DNA from: an uncultured Microbulbifer sp.
GTDB lineage: Bacteria; Pseudomonadota; Gammaproteobacteria; Pseudomonadales; Cellvibrionaceae
DNA: 64,000 nucleotides
NCBI RefSeq assembly: GCF_947498635.1
Contig: NZ_CANMKV010000013.1
Location: 45,613 to 109,612, forward strand
Reading direction: 5' to 3'
The translations under genes and the position numbers were made by a program. The notes beneath the pieces were generated by a model, which had not been told where the DNA came from, did not search any database, and saw only the letters and a list, made by a program, of their open reading frames with translations. The first letter of the stretch is position 1, and each line of letters opens with the position of its first letter. Positions 49,763 through 58,922 of the stretch are shown here, one piece after another.

Positions 49763-50100
49763 GCGATTGCTACAGTGTTACTGAAATAGATGAATTCCAT
49801 CTATTTCAGTATCGGCCGCGACACATCCTTGCTCGCGTTAACCTATCAATTAATTTGCCGAATTAATACTTTCAGTGCCAGTAAGAACTGGCGCTGTATA
49901 TCCCCAGCCGAAAAGTGGCATCCCTTTACCTTCTTCGTTCTCCTGTTGGCGATGACTGAGTGCAATGGCGCGAGCGTTTAGCGGTAGATACCGTATTTTC
50001 TTCATAAACTGAACTCTGTAGATTGCTAAGTGCGAACACCGTACTGGGCAAATTTTCTGGCTTGTCGATTTACGAAATTTTCGTGAGTGATTGGGGGTAA
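49763..50100 (+). other. Intergenic region between clpB and the RND operon
   Basis: No credible gene. Three inverted repeats are visible. TACTGAAATAGATG-AATTC-CATCTATTTCAGTA (49779-49811) is a perfect 14-bp stem directly after clpB without a T tract. CAGTGCCAGT-AAGA-ACTGGCGCTG (49873-49896) follows. The third, ACGAAA-T-TTTCGT (50072-50084), lies 16 bases before the efflux adaptor gene, where a repressor operator would be expected. Confidence 0.45.
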
Positions 50101-51222
50101 ATGATCAGTAAACGCATGATGCTAATGCTGCTTGGTTGCCTGATGCTTTTTGGCGGCATATTTGCGTATAAATTTATTGGCAGTTACATGGTGAATCAAT
50201 TCCTCGATACCATGACCCTACCGGCACCCACAGTGACCTCGGCGAAAGCGGAGCAGCAAAATTGGCGAGAGGATTTAAGTGGGGTTGGCACTGTTCGTGC
50301 AGTGAACGGTGTTGAAGTCACCACTGAGGCCGAGGGGGTTGTGAGTGCCATCCATTTCAAATCTGGGCAGTACATACACAAAGGCGACCTTCTCGTGGAA
50401 ATATTTGCCGAGCCAGAGAAGGCCCAGCTACAGGTTCTCGATGCGGAGCTGCGTTTGGCCAGGCGCAATTATGTGCGAATTAAAACCTTAACCGAACGCG
50501 GAGTAACCACCGAAGCGGATCTGGACACTGCGCGCAGTACTTTGGATCAGGTCGTGGCCAATATCGAAGTACAGCGTGCCAGGGTAGATCAGCGCAGAGT
50601 TGTAGCACCATTTAGCGGTGTACTGGGTATTCGTCGCATAGACCTGGGGCAGAATGTCAGTCCTGGGGAGGCGGTGGTTTCCCTGCAGCAGCTGGATCCT
50701 ATATTTGTCGATTTTTCTCTTCCCGAACAGAAATACGCCATGGTGAAGGCGGGAATGTCGGTCAGCCTGACAACGGATGCTTTTCCCGAAAACATTTATC
50801 GCGGAAAAATCACTGCGGTGGACCCAAGGGTAGATAATTCCAGCCGCAATTTTCTTATACAGGCCACATTGAATAATCCAAAGAAACACTTGCGCCCAGG
50901 CATGTTTGCCCAGGTTTCGATACAGATTGAAGCGAGCCGCCGTGTATTGGTGGTGCCCCGTACGGCTCTGGTATTTGCACCTTATGGCGTGTCGGTTTTT
51001 GTATTGGAAAAGAATGAGAAAGGTAACACCATCACAGCGAATAAGCGCTTTGTGAAAACTGGGGAAGAGCGCGGTGATCTGGTGGAAATTGTACAGGGAT
51101 TATTACTGGGTGATGAGGTGGCGAGTAGCGGTCTGCTTAAATTGCGCAATGGCGAGCCGGCCATTATCAACAATGAAAACAAGCCGCCGGAGAATCCATC
51201 CCCAAACCCTGGGAATAGCTAA
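50101..51222 (+). CDS. RND efflux periplasmic adaptor (HlyD/MFP family)
   Basis: 373 residues. One N-terminal membrane anchor (residues about 7-24, no lipobox), then the lipoyl/hairpin region (VVSAIHFKSGQYIHKGDLLVEI, ELRLARRNYVRIKTLTERGV) and the beta-barrel segment VVAPFSGVLGIRRIDLGQNVSPGEAVVSLQ. A Pro/Asn-rich tail ends it. It bridges the inner-membrane pump with an outer-membrane channel. Start ATG at 50101 after GGGGGT. The pump gene follows in 15 bases. Confidence 0.9.
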   Translation: MISKRMMLMLLGCLMLFGGIFAYKFIGSYMVNQFLDTMTLPAPTVTSAKAEQQNWREDLSGVGTVRAVNGVEVTTEAEGVVSAIHFKSGQYIHKGDLLVEIFAEPEKAQLQVLDAELRLARRNYVRIKTLTERGVTTEADLDTARSTLDQVVANIEVQRARVDQRRVVAPFSGVLGIRRIDLGQNVSPGEAVVSLQQLDPIFVDFSLPEQKYAMVKAGMSVSLTTDAFPENIYRGKITAVDPRVDNSSRNFLIQATLNNPKKHLRPGMFAQVSIQIEASRRVLVVPRTALVFAPYGVSVFVLEKNEKGNTITANKRFVKTGEERGDLVEIVQGLLLGDEVASSGLLKLRNGEPAIINNENKPPENPSPNPGNS

Positions 51223-51237
51223 CTTTCGCAGGGGGGC

Positions 51238-54200
51238 GTGGTGAACTTCACAGAGATTTTTATTCGCAAGCCGGTATTGGCTTCTGTGGTTAGCCTTTTT
51301 ATTTTTTTACTAGGCCTGCGTTCAATCACTGAGTTAAATATTCGCCAGTATCCAGAATTGGAAAATGCGGTCATCACTGTGACCACGGTCTATGTAGGTG
51401 CCGATTCCGATCTGGTACAGGGTTTTATTACCACGCCCCTGGAACAGGAAATTGCTACGGCTGATGGTATCGATTATATGGTGTCGACCAGCGTGCAGGG
51501 GCTTTCCACGATTAATGCCTATGTACGATTTGACTTCGATCCTAATGAGGTGCTCACCCAGGTCGTGGCCAAGGTTAATAAGTTGCGCAGCGACTTGCCT
51601 GAGGAATCTGAAGACTCCAGTGTGGAAATGCAGCAGGGTGAGACCACGGCTGCCATGTACCTGTCGTTTTCCTCGGGCATTCTCGCCAATAATCAGATCA
51701 CCGATTACCTGGTTCGGGTAGTACAGCCCAAACTGGCCACCGTAGCAGGTGTGCAGCGCGCGCGCCTGCTGGGAGATAGCACTTTTGCTATGCGCGCCTG
51801 GCTTAAACCTAAGGAGATGGCTGCGCTGGAGGTAACCCCGGAGGATGTGGCCAACGCTCTGCGCGATAATAATGTTTTATCCGCGGTAGGGGCCACCAAG
51901 GGCTCGAGAGTGGCGATGGAAATACGTGCAGATACGGACATTTCCCGTCAGGTGGACTTTCGCAATCTGGTGGTGCGCGCCAGCGGCGATCAATTGGTGC
52001 GCCTCAGGGATGTAGCCGAAATTGAGCTGGGTGCAGAAACTTACGATAGCTCGGTCACCTTTAATGGACAATCAGCGACGTTTATCGCGATCGAAGTGGC
52101 GCCAAATGCAAATTCCCTGGATGTCATTAAGCGTGTTCGGCAAAAGCTGCAGAGTGAAATTTTTCCGCAGCTGCCCGAAGGGATGCAGGGGGAAATCCCC
52201 TATGACAGTACTGAATATATCCAGGATTCTATTGCAGAAGTCGTGCGTACAATTATCGAAGCGGTGATCATCGTAATTGTGGTGATCTATCTGTTTTTGG
52301 GCTCCCTGCGTAGTGTTTTGATTCCCGCTGTGGCACTTCCCCTGTCCTTGGTGGGTGCAATGTTCCTGATGTTATTGATGGGTTTCTCTATCAATTTACT
52401 CACTCTACTCAGCATGGTTTTGGCCATCGGCATAGTGGTGGATGATGCGATCATTGTCTTGGAGAATGTACATCGCCATATCGAAGAGGGGCTCGCTCCC
52501 CGCGAAGCGGCTATCGTGGGGGCACGAGAACTGGCCTGGCCAGTAGTGGCCATGACCACTACTTTAATCGCTGTTTATATTCCCATAGGTTTTCTCGGAG
52601 GTCTTACCGGCACTTTATTTATCGAATTTGCTTTTTCTCTCGCCGGCGCTGTATTGCTGTCTGGTGTGGTGGCGTTGACCTTGTCTCCGATGATGGCGGC
52701 GAGAATTCTAAAACCACGGGATAGCGGTGGAACGCGCTTGGAGGTCTGGTTGGAGCGGCGTTTTGCGAGTTTACAAAAAGGTTTTGAAAAGCGTCTGCAC
52801 AATTCGCTGGAAGAGCGAGAAGTAATTTTATTATTTGGTTTGATTGTCCTGGTAAGTTGCTATTTCCTCTTCATCACCTCACCGCAGGAATTGGAACCGA
52901 TAGAGGATCGAGGCCTGATACTGACCATTTCCACAGCGGATGCCTACGCCACCCTGGATTATGTCGAACAGTACAGCGGGCAGCTGGTGGACATTGCCGA
53001 TTTATACACGGAAGTTGAAAATATTTTTCTGCTCAATGGTGCAGGGACTTTTAGTAGCGGTGTCAATAATGCCACCGCGGGTTTTGTGCTGGGGCCCTGG
53101 GAAAAACGCGATCGGGATACTGCACAAATGCAGGCATTGATCAGTAAGGATGTACGCAATATTGCCGGGCTGAAAGTGGCGGTGGTGGTACCGCCGAGTT
53201 TGCCCACTGCCGGCGGGCAACTCCCGGTTGAATTTGTGATTGGGGCAACTGAGCCGATGGAGAACCTCTCGGCAGTTGCCAGTGAAATTATGGCGAAGGC
53301 ATTACAGAGCCGAAAATTTATTTTTTTGGATTCTGATCTGAAAATTGATAAGCCAAAAATCGTTATTGAAATTGACCGGGAGAAGGCGGCTACGATGGGG
53401 GTGGATATGGCGGACCTAGGACGTGACCTGGGCGCTATGTTATCCGGCGCCTATATTAATCGTTTTTCCCTGGATAACCGCAGTTACAAGGTAATTCCAC
53501 AGGTTGAGCGGATTGACCGCCTGACCTCCGAGCAACTGGCGCAATACTATATTCGCGCAGTTAACGGTGACCTTGTCCCTGTAGCGACTCTGGTGAGCCT
53601 GCGTGAAACCGTGGAACCTCAGCAATTGAAACGTTTCCAGCAGCTCAATGCCGTAACGATTTCCGGGGTGCCGCGTCCCGGTATCACCTTAGGGGAGGCA
53701 CTGGCGGTGCTGGAGACCGCGGCTGAGGAAATACTGCCTGCGGAGTACTCGGTGGACTACTCCGGTCAATCCCGCCAGTTCAAAACTGAGGGCTCTGAAT
53801 TAGTGGTAACTTTTTTCTTTGCCTTAATCGTGATTTACCTGGTGCTCGCCGCCCAGTTTGAATCTTGGCGCGACCCGCTCATCATGCTGGTCACCGTGCC
53901 CATGAGTGTCTGTGGGGCCATGATATTTGTCAGCCTGGGGTTGACCACGCTGAATATTTACACGCAGGTGGGATTGGTGACTTTGATTGGTGTTATTTCC
54001 AAGCATGGAATTTTGATCGTGGAATTCGCTAATAAATTACAGTTGGGTGGGTTGGATAAGCGTGCAGCTATCGAAGAGGCTACCTCAATTCGACTGCGCC
54101 CCGTACTGATGACCACGGCATCACTAGTGCTGGCGATGGTACCGCTGCTGATTGCTTCGGGCCCTGGAGGCGGGGCCCGTTTTGCTATGGGCCTGGTTGT

Positions 54201-54309
54201 GGCTTCGGGTATGAGCATAGGAACACTGTTTACGTTATTTGTCGTACCGGCTATGTACTTATATTTGGGGCGCGACTACCAGGCAGTAATAAAAGCGCGA
54301 GGGAGATAA
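51238..54309 (+). CDS. RND multidrug efflux permease (HAE1-type)
   Basis: 1023 residues with the expected twelve membrane segments and two large periplasmic loops. The proton-relay aspartate pair is in GIVVDDAIIVLENVHRHIEEG (TM4). Sequence order resembles MexB/AcrB-like exporters. The start is one of two adjacent GTG codons (51238 or 51241). No TolC/OprM-type gene follows, so it must use a channel encoded elsewhere. Substrate is not predictable from sequence. Confidence 0.9.
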   Translation: MVNFTEIFIRKPVLASVVSLFIFLLGLRSITELNIRQYPELENAVITVTTVYVGADSDLVQGFITTPLEQEIATADGIDYMVSTSVQGLSTINAYVRFDFDPNEVLTQVVAKVNKLRSDLPEESEDSSVEMQQGETTAAMYLSFSSGILANNQITDYLVRVVQPKLATVAGVQRARLLGDSTFAMRAWLKPKEMAALEVTPEDVANALRDNNVLSAVGATKGSRVAMEIRADTDISRQVDFRNLVVRASGDQLVRLRDVAEIELGAETYDSSVTFNGQSATFIAIEVAPNANSLDVIKRVRQKLQSEIFPQLPEGMQGEIPYDSTEYIQDSIAEVVRTIIEAVIIVIVVIYLFLGSLRSVLIPAVALPLSLVGAMFLMLLMGFSINLLTLLSMVLAIGIVVDDAIIVLENVHRHIEEGLAPREAAIVGARELAWPVVAMTTTLIAVYIPIGFLGGLTGTLFIEFAFSLAGAVLLSGVVALTLSPMMAARILKPRDSGGTRLEVWLERRFASLQKGFEKRLHNSLEEREVILLFGLIVLVSCYFLFITSPQELEPIEDRGLILTISTADAYATLDYVEQYSGQLVDIADLYTEVENIFLLNGAGTFSSGVNNATAGFVLGPWEKRDRDTAQMQALISKDVRNIAGLKVAVVVPPSLPTAGGQLPVEFVIGATEPMENLSAVASEIMAKALQSRKFIFLDSDLKIDKPKIVIEIDREKAATMGVDMADLGRDLGAMLSGAYINRFSLDNRSYKVIPQVERIDRLTSEQLAQYYIRAVNGDLVPVATLVSLRETVEPQQLKRFQQLNAVTISGVPRPGITLGEALAVLETAAEEILPAEYSVDYSGQSRQFKTEGSELVVTFFFALIVIYLVLAAQFESWRDPLIMLVTVPMSVCGAMIFVSLGLTTLNIYTQVGLVTLIGVISKHGILIVEFANKLQLGGLDKRAAIEEATSIRLRPVLMTTASLVLAMVPLLIASGPGGGARFAMGLVVASGMSIGTLFTLFVVPAMYLYLGRDYQAVIKARGR

Positions 54310-54346
54310 CGCAGTTCGTTTGGGGGGGATGTTTGGCGTCGCTGTT

Positions 54347-55447
54347 TCAGACGTCGAGGATACCCCTTGTGGTATTGCTTCGGCGGAACTCACTGGGAGT
54401 TACTCCCTCGTGCTTTTTAAAGAATCGGGTGAACACGGCCCGTTCAGCAAAGTGCAGTTTTACCGCAATGCTCTCGACGGATTCACTGGAAGACAGAAGT
54501 AGCCGTTTCGTTAGGGCTAGGGTGACGCTATCTTTTAGCTCCTGAAAAGTGACCCCCTGCTCTTTCAATCTTCTTTGCAGGGTGCGTCCACTGGTGCGGA
54601 AGTGGGCGGCGGCCTGCTTGATGGTGACTTCTTCGCTGAGTATGTGCTTCTCCAGCCACGAGCGCAGGCTGGCGGCCAAATTGTAGCTCGACAAAGTGTT
54701 GTGCAGAACGGTTTTGAGAATATTGCGGCTCTGACTACGCAGCAATTTATGGTAGCTGGGGATAGGGAAGTCTAGGGTTTGTGGGCCCAAGATTATAGCG
54801 TTGGCATTGCTGTTGAACTCTATTGGACACTGGAATATCCGAGCGTAAATAGAGTCATCTTTAGGTTGGGGGCTACGTAACTTTACACTGCGTACCTCGG
54901 TAAATTGGGGATTCAGAGTGCGCAGTAATTCTGCGATACGGGCCATCAACATCTCGGCCAGGAAATGGTTTACCTGTTCACTAAATAATTCCAATCTCCA
55001 GTGCAAATTTAGAGTTTCAAGCTCTTCTTCCTGCTTAGTTTCGAACCTCAGTAGCGGTGCTAGCGTTTGAGACAAAACAATTTCCGCAGGCCTCAGGATT
55101 TCCCGTGGGCGTCGCAGAGAAGGTTGTGCCTCAATAATGGTTTCCTCGAGCCACAAAATAATGGGGAAACGACTAAAGCTGAGCCCCGGTGAAGAAACGG
55201 GGGAGAGCGCCACCAGGTTTTCTATAAGGGCATTGAATTCGCTATAACTGAGCCGCTCGCTTTCGCGGGGATTCCAGCTAAACGTAAAAGGCAGGCGCTC
55301 AATCAATATCCCGATGGGGATACCGAGGCGCGCAGCAGCAGTTACAAAATAAGGTGCAAAAATTTTAGGCACGCCGGCGTGGCCGGACATATTTTTATTC
55401 TGGTCTCTCATGACTCTTTGCCGTCCGGGTGGCGTTGGCTGGATCAT
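54347..55447 (-). CDS. AraC-family transcriptional regulator (OruR-like)
   Basis: 366 residues at most. The long N-terminal region (residues about 30-230) resembles the arabinose-binding-like domain of OruR/GbdR-type regulators (AARLGIPIGILIERLPF, SPGLSFSRFP). The C-terminal AraC DNA-binding domain is clear: IKQAAAHFRTSGRTLQRRLKEQG and SVESIAVKLHFAERAVFTRFFKKHEGVTPSEFR. A start at the second Met (13 residues in) is also possible. It converges with the RND pump gene and diverges from the secreted hydrolase gene, which makes the latter its most likely target. Confidence 0.88.
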   Translation of the reverse strand: MIQPTPPGRQRVMRDQNKNMSGHAGVPKIFAPYFVTAAARLGIPIGILIERLPFTFSWNPRESERLSYSEFNALIENLVALSPVSSPGLSFSRFPIILWLEETIIEAQPSLRRPREILRPAEIVLSQTLAPLLRFETKQEEELETLNLHWRLELFSEQVNHFLAEMLMARIAELLRTLNPQFTEVRSVKLRSPQPKDDSIYARIFQCPIEFNSNANAIILGPQTLDFPIPSYHKLLRSQSRNILKTVLHNTLSSYNLAASLRSWLEKHILSEEVTIKQAAAHFRTSGRTLQRRLKEQGVTFQELKDSVTLALTKRLLLSSSESVESIAVKLHFAERAVFTRFFKKHEGVTPSEFRRSNTTRGILDV

Positions 55448-55663
55448 AGCAAAGGCGCTTTAAACAACGAAAAGAAAAATGTGAAATATGACGATGCGGT
55501 CGCCTCATGTGGCGTACTGGATCATCCTCTGGCGCGTTAAATCCTATTGCGATGCCAGTCTCACCGGATAACGTGCAGAGGTCTGCAGCGTGTTGCGAAA
55601 CGGATACCTTGAGACTCTGCGGTCAGTAAATTTCCACTTATAAAATTATAAAGGTTGATAACC

Positions 55664-56881
55664 ATGACTCTGTCTAAGCGACTGGGCGCAGGCCTGTCTG
55701 TTTTTTTTGCTGCGATGGTAGGTGCTTCTTCAGCGGTAGCGGAGAACTGCTATATCTTGGTCCATGGACACGGCGTTGAGGGGCACACAACCAGTACAGA
55801 TAATGATGGGAGTTTAGTGCAGCCGGCACTGGATTACTGGAGTGAAACCTATTTTGATGAATATAAAAACAGTAGCTTTATTGATCAGCTGCTAACTAGT
55901 GGCGGAAACTATGGCGTGGTGGGGTACAACTCTACCGATGAGGGTGAACTTCCCTATTGGCACGACCAAACTTCGGGAGAAATTGCCCGGCAAATTCTTC
56001 AGATCCGCAGTGGGGCTGGGGATAGATTCGAACACGACAAGCAGTGTTCTGCAGAGGATACTTTTTGGATTATTTCCCACAGTCAAGGTGCTGCGCAGAT
56101 GATGTATATCGCGGGTAACGCGGTTGAAGGATCACCATACTACAACCGCGCTTACGATCAGTTCGACACCGATACAGAAATGCAGGAAGTCAAGAAGTGC
56201 TCGACCACTTGGTATGGCAGCAAAAGCTGTAAAACGGTTACCCAGGAAGTGCAGGTTGCCAGCCTGAGCGATGTGAATGCGGTTACCGTCGATTTCGATA
56301 GTGCAATTAGTGGTGTGGCTGCAATTTTTACCACCGGCGGTGCGATCACAGGTACCGAGGGTGTCGACCGGATTTGTAACGGCACTTGGTACGACGAGGT
56401 AATCAACGATCTATTCTTTGGTCGAGAGTGTGCCGCAGTGCGCTATATGCAGACGAACGATATTTATACCGTACGCAATTATGTGGGCACTAACTTGGCT
56501 GCACCGGTCTATACCATCGGTGGCTATGCGGGTTTCCCGGGTGCGGAAAGTGTTTCCTCAGCACTGCTAAATGGCGAAGATGACGGTTATATCAATCTCG
56601 CCTCCCAGATGAACTGTTCCGGCTCCGGCAAGCGCAATCTCTGGTCCAATCTAAAGCAATACGATACTTTTATGGGCATTGCCTACGGCAGCGCAACGTT
56701 CTCCTGCGATAACGACAACAAGGGTACGGCTCGCTCTTATAACTTGGCCAGCATCTATACCGACCACGATGCCCAGCGCAATGGCGGTATTATGTCCCCG
56801 GATTACGATGGCATACCCGATGGCCTGGACTGCGGTGTGGGTAAAAATAGTGCCGGCCGCATCGCCGCCTGTACCGAGTAG
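55664..56881 (+). CDS. Secreted alpha/beta-hydrolase-like protein
   Basis: 405 residues from the ATG at 55664, preceded by AAGG. A signal peptide ends at SSAVA (residue 26). Next come YILVHGHGVEG (oxyanion HG motif, residues 30-40) and WIISHSQGAAQ with candidate nucleophile Ser140 (SHSQG rather than GHSxG). A lipase-like acid segment DDGYINLASQ (Asp307) and TDHDAQ with His368 complete a possible triad. Several cysteine pairs suggest disulfides outside the cytoplasm. I cannot name the family or substrate; a lipase, esterase or depolymerase is plausible. It is divergent from the AraC regulator and 20 bases before the next gene, forming a two-gene unit. Confidence 0.75.
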   Translation: MTLSKRLGAGLSVFFAAMVGASSAVAENCYILVHGHGVEGHTTSTDNDGSLVQPALDYWSETYFDEYKNSSFIDQLLTSGGNYGVVGYNSTDEGELPYWHDQTSGEIARQILQIRSGAGDRFEHDKQCSAEDTFWIISHSQGAAQMMYIAGNAVEGSPYYNRAYDQFDTDTEMQEVKKCSTTWYGSKSCKTVTQEVQVASLSDVNAVTVDFDSAISGVAAIFTTGGAITGTEGVDRICNGTWYDEVINDLFFGRECAAVRYMQTNDIYTVRNYVGTNLAAPVYTIGGYAGFPGAESVSSALLNGEDDGYINLASQMNCSGSGKRNLWSNLKQYDTFMGIAYGSATFSCDNDNKGTARSYNLASIYTDHDAQRNGGIMSPDYDGIPDGLDCGVGKNSAGRIAACTE

Positions 56882-56901
56882 TTTTTAACGGGAGAGAGTT
56901 C

Positions 56902-57972
56902 ATGCCTGCCAACAACAAGCGTCGATTAACCATCTTTGCAAGTATCGTCTTTATCACCGCTGCCGTGGTTTATTGGAGCACTGGTGAAGGTGGGGAAGTA
57001 TCCTCGGCGGTTGTTGCCAAGGCTGAGGCGGGAGGGCTAGCCGCCCGCCAGCCCCAGCGGGCAGAACCCCGACAGGTCGATCCTGTGCAGGAGGTTTCGA
57101 TCGAGGATGAATCTGTGCAGGTTTGGCAGGAGATCCAAGCTAAGCCGGTCAAGACCGAACTGCACCAATCCCTGCTCTCCGATTTGGCGAAATTTCACCG
57201 TTATCCACCGGGTAATCGCTCCATTAAGAGTGTCTCACAAGATCCGATTTCCCAGACCCACGCCCCGGATCAGCGCACGACCTACAGTGATAATGGCGAT
57301 ACGCTGACCCTTTGGACTGATCAGAAATTCTATCGGTATGGGGATGCCGTGCGGATCTATGCCTATCAAACAGACAGCAACGGGGTCAAGGTGCCGGCGG
57401 AGCTCACTGCCCTGATGGTGCTGGACGATCAACATGTGGTGGGCTCTTTGACCTTTGAGGATAGCAATGGAGACCGGGTTTACGAAGCGGAAATGGAGGC
57501 GGGGATTTACCAGGGAGAGTCACTGCCAACGGGTATCTACAAAATCATTGTAGATACCGATATCGATGGTCTGCGTGATGCCGCTGCGTTCACCTTGTCG
57601 GAAGACACCGGCAGCTACACCGGTAATTTGCGTGATTCCGTCACTAGTGAGGGCGATTTACTGGTGGAGGCCGAGGTAGAGGTGCTGCAGCAGGGGCGTT
57701 TTTACTTCCGCGGTTCCCTCTACAATGATGAGCAGACACCGATCGGTAGTGCCCAATATCAGGTTGAGCTGTCTCCAGGGCGCCACTGGATTCCCTTAGA
57801 GTTTTACGGATTGATGATCCGTGATGCTGAACAGGATGGTCCCTACCTGGTAAAACAGCTCAGCATAGCCAGAGTGACTGTTCCGAGAGCCGACAGGCTG
57901 TTTGAGCCGGGTTATTACACCGAGCGTTACAGCCTGGAGCTGTTCAACGATAAGCCCTATAAAGAGCTGTAA
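56902..57972 (+). CDS. Membrane-anchored beta-rich protein of unknown function
   Basis: 356 residues. An uncleaved N-terminal hydrophobic segment (residues about 11-26) is followed by a low-complexity linker and a beta-rich body with repeats of Ig-like pattern (TLWTDQKFYRYGDAVRIYAYQ, AELTALMVLDD, LPTGIYKIIVDTDIDG). The C-terminal part (LLVEAEVEVLQQGRFYFRG, SPGRHWIPLEFYG) resembles domains annotated as choice-of-anchor X, though I cannot confirm it. GGGAGAG precedes the ATG. It is 20 bases from the hydrolase gene, in the manner of lipase/foldase pairs, but no Lif-type foldase motif is visible. Confidence 0.65.
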   Translation: MPANNKRRLTIFASIVFITAAVVYWSTGEGGEVSSAVVAKAEAGGLAARQPQRAEPRQVDPVQEVSIEDESVQVWQEIQAKPVKTELHQSLLSDLAKFHRYPPGNRSIKSVSQDPISQTHAPDQRTTYSDNGDTLTLWTDQKFYRYGDAVRIYAYQTDSNGVKVPAELTALMVLDDQHVVGSLTFEDSNGDRVYEAEMEAGIYQGESLPTGIYKIIVDTDIDGLRDAAAFTLSEDTGSYTGNLRDSVTSEGDLLVEAEVEVLQQGRFYFRGSLYNDEQTPIGSAQYQVELSPGRHWIPLEFYGLMIRDAEQDGPYLVKQLSIARVTVPRADRLFEPGYYTERYSLELFNDKPYKEL

Positions 57973-57983
57973 TGGCAGGGACG

Positions 57984-58463
57984 TCAGCAGTTATCGCGGA
58001 TACTTTTTTTCTCATTTGCGATACGCTGCTGGCGCTCGTCCTCGCCCAGCATGCGGTGATTCCCCTGCTCGTCAATTTCGCGCACTCGAGCGTGAGTTGT
58101 CAGAGATTTCAGATTTTTCTGCGAGGATTCACAGCGTTGCGCACGGGCTTGAGCTTGTGCACGCGCAATTTCTTCCTCCATTTTTGAAGAGCCTTGGGGT
58201 TCTTGTTTATTGGTATTTTGCGGCTCTGGAGAGTGCTTGCTAGCTTCCTGCTTAGCCTGCTCCTCGGTCAGCGCGGCTTGCTGCTCCGACTCCCACTGTT
58301 TAAAGCGCTCCGATTTGGGCTTCTTGATGACTTCAACCTCAGCGCTATTGGGCGGTTGTTCACCAAAGTGCACGACGCCGTCTTCATCCACCCACTTGTA
58401 GATACCGTTGGCTTGTGTGGCCAGTGCCAGGCCAGAGAATAGCATTGCGAGTGCGATGCGCAT
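57984..58463 (-). CDS. DUF4124-domain periplasmic protein
   Basis: 159 residues from the ATG at 58463, preceded by GAGGGG. A signal peptide (MRIALAMLFSGLALATQA) is followed by GIYKWVDEDGVVHFGEQPP, the hallmark of DUF4124. A long charged, Gln/Glu-rich helical region and a C-terminal Cys complete it. The longer opening upstream (to 58670) is not needed. It converges with the beta-rich protein gene, the stops being 11 bases apart. Function of the family is unknown. Confidence 0.82.
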   Translation of the reverse strand: MRIALAMLFSGLALATQANGIYKWVDEDGVVHFGEQPPNSAEVEVIKKPKSERFKQWESEQQAALTEEQAKQEASKHSPEPQNTNKQEPQGSSKMEEEIARAQAQARAQRCESSQKNLKSLTTHARVREIDEQGNHRMLGEDERQQRIANEKKSIRDNC

Positions 58464-58922
58464 TGATTTACCCCTCATCGTTTTAGCTTTCCTTACCCGG
58501 CGTATTGTACCGGCATCCTTGGACTTTCCTGTAACTCTCTTAACACTTTTATTCATGTCTATTGACAGTCCAGGTTGTATTGGCAAAATCGACCGCTTCC
58601 TCGGCGAGTAGTCGTCTCCGCACACCCGCGGCCAGGACGCTAGCTCAGGCGGATCATCCTTCCGCCGCATTTCCGTCGAGAGGCTCTCCCTACCCCTGGA
58701 GGCCTGCTAGCCTGCAATTCGGACACTGCGGTGTCGGGTTTGGGCTGGGTGTTTTATTGCAAGCGATGATTTCATCCTAAAAATCGGCATGTAAACACGC
58801 AACAGGCTGATATCTGTCACCATTTTCCTTTACAATTGGCGTTCAGCATTCTTGTTGTTCGTTCGGTTAGCGCTTCTTCGGTGATGGCTATCCTACCAAC
58901 TAGGCAAATTGAGGAGACTCAA
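58464..58922 (+). other. Intergenic region before ilvI
   Basis: No independent gene seen. The ilv promoter candidate is near its right end. An in-frame stretch rich in Ile, Leu and Val codons (58848-58898) precedes ilvI but has no stop before the ilvI start, so it is not a standard attenuation leader. Confidence 0.4.
58807..58836 (+). promoter_or_regulatory. Candidate promoter of ilvI-ilvH-ilvC
   Basis: CTGATA, an 18-base spacer and TACAAT. It would give a leader of about 80 bases before ilvI. Confidence 0.35.

Noticed and set aside
49790..49981. 63-codon open frame after clpB
   Set aside because: It starts inside an inverted repeat, has no ribosome-binding site and shows no family resemblance.
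54320..54502. 60-codon plus-strand frame after the RND pump
   Set aside because: It is the antisense shadow of the AraC DNA-binding domain.
58836..58922. ilv attenuation leader peptide rich in Ile/Leu/Val
   Set aside because: The stretch is in frame with ilvI and has no stop before it, and no terminator/antiterminator pair is visible.
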